From Ziziphus jujuba (Eukaryota > Streptophyta > Magnoliopsida > Rosales > Rhamnaceae): DNA of 64,000 nt. The notes under the pieces are model-generated. The model searched no databases, was not told where the DNA came from, and saw only the letters and a list, made by a program, of their open reading frames with translations. A program made the translations under genes and the position numbers. The number at the start of each line of letters is the position of its first letter. Positions within the stretch are counted from its first letter, which is position 1. The stretch lies in assembly GCF_031755915.1 (NCBI RefSeq), contig NC_083383.1, forward strand, positions 1,740,001 through 1,804,000, in the 5' to 3' direction. Shown piece by piece: positions 38,287-45,932 of this stretch.

Positions 38287-38730
38287 TGTCACGTCCCGCA
38301 CAAAAGGAGTAAAACCCTTGAGGTTTAACCGGAAGACTCTACACTCTCCATGAAGATACAAGAGGAACCCGGAAGATTCTAGAAGATTCAAGAGCAACCT
38401 AGACTTATGTAGATTGGAATCTCTCTAGAATACTCCATGTAAATATCTTGTACAATCTAGAACCATAACTAGATAGGTGACATGTGTACATATCTAGAAC
38501 TTTCCTACATGCCAAGCCCTCTATATAAAGGGGTTGGTCTCTCATTTGTAACATATCCAAGAATCCAAGCATTCTAGTAATACAAGTATTCTCCACATTC
38601 TCTCAATCTCTCCTACTTCCTACTCTCTCACTCTTAGCTTCCGCATTTTCATAGCTTGTGGGCAAGGCTTACTTAGCAAGGGAGGTGCTAAGTGCCGCAC
38701 GGGAGTGTTGAAAAATCTAGGCCCGTGACA
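38287..38730 (+). repeat. 5' LTR
   Basis: It carries a perfect heat-shock element at 38372-38389, a second GAAnnTTC pair at 38497-38504 and a TATATAAA box at 38522-38529, so transcription should start near 38555. The only difference from the 3' LTR is C at 38389 against T at 41112. Confidence 0.95.
38372..38389 (+). promoter_or_regulatory. Perfect four-unit heat-shock element in the LTR
   Basis: The bases GAAGATTCTAGAAGATTC fit GAAnnTTCnnGAAnnTTC exactly, which is four perfect alternating half-sites for heat-shock factor trimers. Bases 3' of it (AAGAG) add an imperfect fifth unit. The site lies about 135 bp upstream of the TATA box; another GAAnnTTC lies about 18 bp upstream of it. The Arabidopsis ONSEN (COPIA78) LTR uses the same kind of element for heat activation. 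Confidence 0.75.
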
Positions 38731-38732
38731 GT

Positions 38733-38744
38733 TGGTATCAGAGC
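38733..38744 (+). other. Primer-binding site for initiator tRNA-Met
   Basis: TGGTATCAGAGC lies 2 bp after the 5' LTR. It is complementary to the 3' end of initiator tRNA-Met and is the usual minus-strand primer site of plant LTR elements. Confidence 0.9.
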
Positions 38745-38791
38745 CAATTGCTGCTCAAGCATATCGTTGGTGTAACGTGGAAGTAGGCAAG

Positions 38792-41035
38792 ATGGCTAGC
38801 TCGGATGTTACCATCAATGTGGAGGGAGCTACCGAGGTGCGAGGTCGTGAAGAGCAACGCAACCCCAATGCGGGGAAGCAGAGGCATAAGTTCAAGTCCA
38901 AGGATGTGATGATGGGCGTAGAGTTGCGCTTGGAGGAACATGCATCCCGAGTACAGGAACGGTTTGAGGCGCTGGAGGGTCGCCTAGATGGGCTAGAGTC
39001 GGAGGACATTGCCATCAATCAAGCCGTGAGGGGGTTACTCAACGGACTAGACGATGCCTTAAGGAGGGAGCTCCGTGCGACACGCGACCAATGCATGGGG
39101 GAGGTAGCAGACCTTCGTACAATGTTGGAGAGGGAATTGGATGCTATCCGCACCCAAATGGAGGATATGCGGGGTGATTGGGCTCTTTGCAAGAGGGCGG
39201 TGGCGTCGGGGACGACCACCATACGCGAGGGGCCACGTATCGATGTGCCAAAGCCCAAGTCCTACTCCGGGGCAAGGAATGCGAGGGAGCTCGAGAATTT
39301 CCTTTGGGGCTTGGAGCAATACTTTGAAGCAATGGGCATTGCGGACGATGCTTCAAAGATAAGGACTGCCACCCTCTACCTTAGCGACACGGCAATGTTA
39401 TGGTGGAGAAGGAGGCATAGCGACATTGAGCGAGGTACGTGCACTTTCCATACTTTTGATGACTTTAAAAAGGATATCAAAAGGCAATTCTATCCGGAGA
39501 ATGCCGAAGATGAGGCAAGGAGTCGCCTTCGACGACTCAAGCAAGTAGGCCATATCCGGGAATACATCAAGGAGTTCACCAACTTGGTGTTGGAGATCCC
39601 GGACCTATCGGATAAAGACTCCCTTTTCTACTTCATGGATGGTCTACAACCTTGGGCCAAGACGGAGTTGAAGAGGCGTGGAGTACAAGATTTGGCTAGT
39701 GCCATTGCGTATGCCGAGGGCTTCATCGACTACTCCAACCAAAGAGACTCTCCAAAGCCAAAGGAATGGAAAGACAACCATGGAAAGGGTGGGGGAGAAC
39801 CTAGTAGGTCCAAAGAGGATGAAAGGGAGGAAAGTGCACATAGGCCAAAAAGCTCAAGGTGGAAGCCGCCTAGAGAAGGTAAGGATGCTTCCAAACCCAA
39901 AAACTCTTGTTTCTTATGTGATGGACCGCATTGGGTTAGGGATTGTCCGAAGAGGAAGGCTTTGAATGCCATGACTACCCAATACGAGGAGAAGCAAGAG
40001 GAAGGAACTAGTATAGGTTCCTTACAATTGTTAAATGCTATCAAGGCCGCTCCTAAGGAGACCAAGAAGAGTGGCCTAATGTTTGTGGAGGCAAAACTCA
40101 ATGGAGTGCCCACCAAGGCGTTGGTGGACACGGGTGCCTCACATAACTTCCTATCGGTGGAGGAAGCACAAAGGCTTGGGATTAAGGCAACACAAGGAAG
40201 GGGCTTCGTCAAGGCGGTAAATTCTGACGCGAAGCCGCTCCAAGGAGTTGCTCGAGGTGTGAAAACCACCATCGGCGATTGGGAGGGCCAATTGAATCTA
40301 ACGGTTGTGTCCATGGATGACTACAAGGTTGTCCTTGGTATGGACTTCTTCAACCAAGTAAAGGCTTTCCCACTCCCATTTGCTAACAAGTTATGCATCA
40401 TGGATGGGGGAACGACATGCATGGTGCCTACGGAACAAGCTAGCAAGCGGGAGACCAAGGTTTTGTCGGCGCTGCAAGTTGAGAGGGAGGAGCAAATCAA
40501 CTTGGTTGCTGCACAAAAGCTTAGTGAGGATGTCCCAAGCCATGCCAAGACATCTCCTAAGGTACAACATGTGCCAAAGGAGTTGCACCAAGGGAGCTTG
40601 TGTGCATTGGCTTCAAGTTGTGGAGACAACAAGAGGAAGCATGTAGAGGCTAAGGAAGGGAACTTAGCCGAACCATCACCTCAACAAAAAGAGGTGCATG
40701 ACGGGAAGGCACGACCCTATGAGAGGTCACTTCCAATTGTAGGGAAAGGGGGCAAGGGAGCCCCAAGGAAAGGGAAGCCAAGAAGGGCACCCATGGCGAT
40801 AGCGACTTCACCCGACAAGAATGTGGACGCCACACCTGCGGATCGAGTCGTTCAACGTAAAGGCGTGCCTAACTTGGTGGAGGAGAAGGACCTGCTGAAT
40901 GGTGGATTAAGTGGGGAGCACGAAGATACACAACGGCAACTCAACGATCACATTCAGCGGGCAAGGAAGAAGGCGCGACGAGGGCGTCGCGAGTTTAGGT
41001 GGGGGAGAGTGTCACGTCCCGCACAAAAGGAGTAA
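38792..41035 (+). CDS. Retrotransposon gag-aspartic protease protein, no pol
   Basis: One uninterrupted frame of 747 residues starting MASSDVT. An N-terminal coiled region (about 50-140) is followed by a retrotransposon gag domain (about 170-290, with the WWRRRHSD block), a charged linker, a zinc knuckle CFLCDGPHWVRDC (about 371-383, spacing CX2CX3HX4C) and a retropepsin-like domain with LVDTGASHNFLS near 445. After the protease come about 200 Lys/Arg-rich residues of no recognised family instead of reverse transcriptase. The frame passes through the polypurine tract and stops 26 bases inside the 3' LTR, so the last eight or so residues are LTR-encoded. No disabling change is seen, in keeping with youth. 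Role by family: particle assembly and polyprotein cleavage. An open stretch before this ATG starts only with TTG. Confidence 0.88.
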   Translation: MASSDVTINVEGATEVRGREEQRNPNAGKQRHKFKSKDVMMGVELRLEEHASRVQERFEALEGRLDGLESEDIAINQAVRGLLNGLDDALRRELRATRDQCMGEVADLRTMLERELDAIRTQMEDMRGDWALCKRAVASGTTTIREGPRIDVPKPKSYSGARNARELENFLWGLEQYFEAMGIADDASKIRTATLYLSDTAMLWWRRRHSDIERGTCTFHTFDDFKKDIKRQFYPENAEDEARSRLRRLKQVGHIREYIKEFTNLVLEIPDLSDKDSLFYFMDGLQPWAKTELKRRGVQDLASAIAYAEGFIDYSNQRDSPKPKEWKDNHGKGGGEPSRSKEDEREESAHRPKSSRWKPPREGKDASKPKNSCFLCDGPHWVRDCPKRKALNAMTTQYEEKQEEGTSIGSLQLLNAIKAAPKETKKSGLMFVEAKLNGVPTKALVDTGASHNFLSVEEAQRLGIKATQGRGFVKAVNSDAKPLQGVARGVKTTIGDWEGQLNLTVVSMDDYKVVLGMDFFNQVKAFPLPFANKLCIMDGGTTCMVPTEQASKRETKVLSALQVEREEQINLVAAQKLSEDVPSHAKTSPKVQHVPKELHQGSLCALASSCGDNKRKHVEAKEGNLAEPSPQQKEVHDGKARPYERSLPIVGKGGKGAPRKGKPRRAPMAIATSPDKNVDATPADRVVQRKGVPNLVEEKDLLNGGLSGEHEDTQRQLNDHIQRARKKARRGRREFRWGRVSRPAQKE
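40997..41009 (+). other. Polypurine tract
   Basis: AGGTGGGGGAGAG directly precedes the 3' LTR; it is the expected plus-strand primer. It also codes for part of the gag-protease C-terminus. Confidence 0.8.
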
Positions 41036-41453
41036 AACCCTTGAGGTTTAACCGGAAGACTCTACACTCTCCATGAAGATACAAGAGGAACCCGGAAGAT
41101 TCTAGAAGATTTAAGAGCAACCTAGACTTATGTAGATTGGAATCTCTCTAGAATACTCCATGTAAATATCTTGTACAATCTAGAACCATAACTAGATAGG
41201 TGACATGTGTACATATCTAGAACTTTCCTACATGCCAAGCCCTCTATATAAAGGGGTTGGTCTCTCATTTGTAACATATCCAAGAATCCAAGCATTCTAG
41301 TAATACAAGTATTCTCCACATTCTCTCAATCTCTCCTACTTCCTACTCTCTCACTCTTAGCTTCCGCATTTTCATAGCTTGTGGGCAAGGCTTACTTAGC
41401 AAGGGAGGTGCTAAGTGCCGCACGGGAGTGTTGAAAAATCTAGGCCCGTGACA
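41010..41453 (+). repeat. 3' LTR
   Basis: It is 444 bp, equal in length to the 5' LTR. The single difference changes the fourth unit of the heat-shock element from TTC to TTT. Confidence 0.95.
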
Positions 41454-42672
41454 CATGTCTAATATATGCAGATTTACATAATATAAAAAAATCTCTATTT
41501 AGTAGAATTATACTTAACCTCCAGTTTTAAACTTATCAGAAGATGAGTATTTTTTTTTTTTTTTTTTAATTTAACATCAACTTGCCACATGTTTGAACTT
41601 TGATAGAAGAATGTAAGAAAATATAGCCTTTGCATGAGTTATCTCTAAGCTATCAATTTTGATTCATATTTTGCATGGTATATTTATTGTTAACAACAAA
41701 TGAGTCCAAATTCATGGAAGGTTTTTTTTTTTCTTTTATTATTTACAATAATTCCTTTCATTTTAATATTTAAAATTTATTATCTTTCAAATATAAATGT
41801 AAAATAACTTATTCATTAAACTTATATAAAAGTTTCAATTTGAATTGAGTTCACTTCGTGCATTTTAGATTTTTTCTTATTATATATATTTATATTTATA
41901 TTGCTTTAATCTACTTGAACATCATAATCATGTATGCATAAACTTGTGGTGGACGGCGTATGACATATTAATGACTTGGGAACCATTAAAGAATGTTTAC
42001 TATTTATTTCCCGAAACAGGATATAAGATTGAATTAAAGCTGGGCTATTTTGTAATGTTAGAATAACTTATGAGAACGATAATGTTTAACAGTTTTAATG
42101 ATTAGTTATTATTCACAAAAATAATAGTACTGCAATAGTATTAGCGGCACGACTTGGATCACTTATAAGTATGACCAACAAGACAAAAACAGGAGGTACA
42201 CAAAAATGTGGATTAAATTGAACATTCTTGTGTTAGGAGAATGAGCATATCAATATATTATATATATGTATAAAAACTTATTGCATGCAGCCATGGTCAT
42301 ATCACTTTGCGTGTGGCAAAGAGTTAGATGACAAAAACAGTTGGCCAATCCACTGGTCAGGTTCATATTTTAAATTCAGAATTAATTTTAAAGAAGCGTA
42401 TAATGGTGGACCTTGTCCTTGTTTATTCCCTCTAATAAGAAGATAACCTATTTGTCAACAATCTATATATACGTTTTTTTTTTTTTTTTTTTTTTTTTGC
42501 TTCAACTACAATCTAGATTTTAGCCTGTGAGGCTAAAATAAAAATTGTAAATATCACAACATCTTCTAGATTTACTGCTTGGCTGAAAGAGTACTATCCC
42601 TCCATTTATTGAACTATAGTATAATATGAACTTAAAACGTCCATTTCATTATATGATCAATAAATATATCAC

Positions 42673-42713
<41 letters not shown>

Positions 42714-43300
42714 TAAAACAAAATTAATGAGAGCGAATTACATGCCTTACGTACAATGTCATGAAGTTTGCAATTTTGTTTCAATTCTCTCTGTACCATT
42801 TCCGAGTACAGATATGTTACAGTTGCATTCCATTTTAAAAGCGCATAAACTACTCTCAGAACAACATTGTATTTCTTCCCCAGCGAAAATTTATTAATTA
42901 AAAATATTACAAAGAAAAAAGAAATCACACATGTGCGCTGCACGTGATGGATTTGGAATCCATTGACCGTGACAAGGATAAGCCCCTCTCGTTTTCAGCT
43001 GGACCGTGTCCACCTCAACCCTTTCTTCTAAGCTCATAATAAAAAGCCCCACAAATGCACACCAGAATTGACAGTTTTTGTAGTCTTTGTTGCATCTTAT
43101 TTTACCTTTTTCTCATTTTTTATTTTTTATTTTTTATTTTTTATTTTGTTTTCATAAAACCAACGGCGCCAGCGGTCCATGTCCAGCCGACTCCGAGCCT
43201 CGGCTTGCGCACGCGCAGCACGTGTAGTAACCCAACGCAACTAAAAACGGACCAGAAAATGGAAAAAAAATTAAAAATAAAAATTCAAAGGAAAGGGGAA
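41454..43300. other. Gene-free AT-rich interval
   Basis: Contains T runs at about 41551-41568 and 42474-42498, an (AT)n run at 42676-42708 and TTTTA units at about 43117-43147. No gene is seen. An open frame at 43055-43537 is low-complexity and overlaps the leader of the next gene. Confidence 0.5.
42676..42708. repeat. (AT)16 microsatellite
   Basis: Sixteen AT units in gene-free DNA. Confidence 0.9.
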
Positions 43301-45928
43301 AAAAGAAAAAATACACGCACAAGAAGAAGAAACGTTGGTCTCTCTCTCTCTCTCTCCCTGGTTCGAAAAAAAGCTTCACAGAGGACAAAGCGAGGGTTTT
43401 GTGAAGAAAGCGAAAGAGTAAATGAAAGCCGAGCTTCAGAAAGAGAAAGTAGAGAGCGAAAACCCATAATACACGGAGAAGAGAGAGAAATTCTAAAGAG
43501 AGAGAAGACCTTCTATGTGAAGCCCTGTCAAAGCTAGGGTTCCCAAATTCGTCGTTGAAGGTAAAGTACATGCTTAGATCATAACTGTATTTCCATTCTA
43601 ATTTTTTGTCATTTAAGTTTGTTCCCAATTTTGGGATTTGAGATATTAATCACTAGTTTCGGGACATTAATTCTGATAATCCTGATTAAATTCATCGTAT
43701 CTTTAAATTTCAAACCAAGCCACACTCGAATAAAGTGTGGAGCTTTTCTTCTTTTACATCGGTCGTTTGAGTTTTAGGTTTTGATAATCTCCACTTTATG
43801 GAATCGTAGTTGCTTTGCCCTGTTTGGTCTTTTGTTACCAATTTCTTCTGAAAATCAAAGAAAATGTTTCTCTTTTCATGCGTGCGCTTTTAGTCAGAAC
43901 TTGTTTCTGATTCAGTGAGCTATCGTTTTTTGTTCCCTTTTCTTCTAAATCAACTGTAGTTTCTATTTGGCGTTTTGATTATTCTCTTTTGCTGTTTCAG
44001 GTTTTGAATAGCGATAAATAAAGAAATCGTGCTGGAGAAGTTTCAATCTTTCTGGATACCAGGCATTAAATTACTGGTAATTCTTAATTTGATGCTAGAT
44101 TGGTTTTGGCGTATAGTACTTTTTGATCTTCTTTGATGTTTTTGCATATGTAATGTATTGTGATATTTAGTGTAGCATGAAAATGTAATGCAATTTTGTG
44201 AAATTATTAAACATTACAGTCTCTATCTTTCTTCTGTGGATCTGATCATGGGTAATGATAATTGTTAGGGAAGAGTTTTGGGCAAAGTATATGGAAAATA
44301 GTTAGCTTCATGATAACTGTCAGCTGATTATCTTATTTATCTTCCTAAGTATGTTGATTTTGTTCTGAATGTAGGAAGTTCCTATTTGCTTTGCCTCTGT
44401 ATCCTTTGACTCACAAGGGTGGGGATGAACTTTCCTATTAAAAGCTGCTAGGTGGGCCCCTAAAGTAGATTAGTTTGATCAGCAGACTGTCTATGAACTT
44501 CTCATTGATTATCATTTATCTAGATGGGAATGCATTTTCATGGCATGGGGATGTATTTTTATAAGAGAACAATTGTAATTTGGAAATTTGATCACATTCA
44601 TTTCATAATGTGATTTTATGCATCCTAGTTAAATTAGTAAATATTTCCCTATAATTAGATAAGTAAATGATACTACCATGATGGACTACTGTATTAGGTT
44701 TTCTAACGGTACAACTCGATATATTATGTCAACACTTGAGTATAGGATTCTTACACCTCTATATCTTTAGCCTAAATGGTTTCTGTTACAGATTTTAACT
44801 TTGGCTTGAGTTTCTCCACTTCACATTTTTTTTTCTTTTCTAACTTCCCACCCAGTTTAGTGGTCTTTGGTTCTTTGTGTTTCTTGGATTACTTTTTATA
44901 ACTAGGTTATGAGATGAGGCAATACTGATTGTGAGATGAGAATCTATACTGGACTTCTCTCACATGCATATGATTCTATTTCACGATGGCTTATGGATTT
45001 TAACAGCTGAGATAAAGTATGGAGATAATTCAGGCTTTTTTATAAGTTATATATTTTATGTTACCCTGTCCAAATGAAAATTACAGTTTGTTTATCATGA
45101 AAACTATATATTTTAATGGAGTTAATTAAGATGGAATTTTTATGTCCTCTACATGTAAAATCAAGTAATGTCCTCCGAAAGTTAAATCCTCCGAAAATGA
45201 AGTTTGTTGTTTGTTCATATTATGGAAATTTTTGTTTAACATATTGGATAATGATTTTGTTTGATTTTATTTTAGAGATCATGTAGTTCTTATTTGCTTT
45301 GAAGCCTTTTTCCTCTTGATGTAATTTTAAGTGTCGTCCAAGGTTGAGCCGGATTACAAGAACTTTATTTTAGATCTAGATCATGAATAGGAAGATAAAT
45401 AAGTTGGAAGTTGGCTATATTCGAGACATCTAATGACATCAAAGAAATTGTGAATAAGTAGGTATTTACCTACATTCATAACATGTCAATAGCTTATTTG
45501 CATTACAATTATGCCCTTATCGTTTGTTTTTCATTTTATATTTTAGTTTCTCATAACCTCCACTTTGCAACCATGAAATAATTTGGTGAATGTTGCATTT
45601 CTTTTGTGACCAATCTATTTGACAAGATACCACAGTGTATCCATACTTGTAAATTATGAAAACTGCTTTGTGAAATGTTTACTATAAATTCAGTCTCGAA
45701 GTGTCTCAAATGATTTAAGATTGCATTCAGAAGTATTATAAGTATGAATCTGCTTCTGCATGTAGTGAACTGCATATTCACCCTTTTTCTTTTTGGGTCA
45801 GGTTTTATGTGTGAATCATTCATAAAATTTTGTCCTGAAGCCTATGGTGGTATTTGATGGAGAAAAATGCGTTCTCATCCCCCTATGACTCATTTGAAGC
45901 CCAACAGCAGCATGGTATGTGAAACAAT
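43301..45928 (+). promoter_or_regulatory. Split 5' leader of the TFIIS-N gene
   Basis: The leader seems to have three exons: one ending at 43560 (GTTGAAG|GTAAAG), one at 44001-44076 (TTTCAG| ... |GTAATT) and one from 45802 (GGGTCAG|). The introns are long. The first exon carries a TC tract near 43340 and CTAGGGTT near 43535. This is inference from splice signals; no transcript was available. Confidence 0.5.
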
Positions 45929-45932
45929 ATGA
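45844..45932 (+). promoter_or_regulatory. Three overlapping upstream ORFs
   Basis: Short ORFs begin at 45844 (14 codons), 45857 (21 codons) and 45867 (21 codons), in all three frames. The last ends with TGA overlapping the main ATG as ATGA (45929-45932). The second is in the main frame but ends with TGA at 45920-45922. A strong donor (GTATGT) at about 45915 could remove part of this stretch in some transcripts. Confidence 0.6.

Larger units (their letters stand above)
38287..41453 (+). mobile_element. Young non-autonomous LTR retrotransposon, Ty3/gypsy type
   Basis: Complete element of 3167 bp with 444-bp LTRs at 38287-38730 and 41010-41453. Each LTR begins TGTCACG and ends CGTGACA, a perfect 7-bp inverted end. 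By eye the two LTRs differ at one position. CATG flanks both sides (38283-38286 and 41454-41457), an apparent 4-bp target duplication, or 5 bp if the shared T is counted. The primer site, polypurine tract and a single gag-protease frame are present. There is no reverse transcriptase, RNase H or integrase, so it must move with enzymes from another element. The gag and protease style and the order point to the Ty3/gypsy side. Confidence 0.95.

Noticed and set aside
38287..41453. Endogenous pararetrovirus
   Set aside because: True LTRs, initiator-tRNA primer site and polypurine tract define an LTR retrotransposon; no movement protein or reverse transcriptase is present.
43055..43537. 160-codon plus-strand open frame
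   Set aside because: Low-complexity (TTTTA and GA repeats) and overlapping the promoter and leader of the TFIIS-N gene; its composition follows the repeats, not a protein family.
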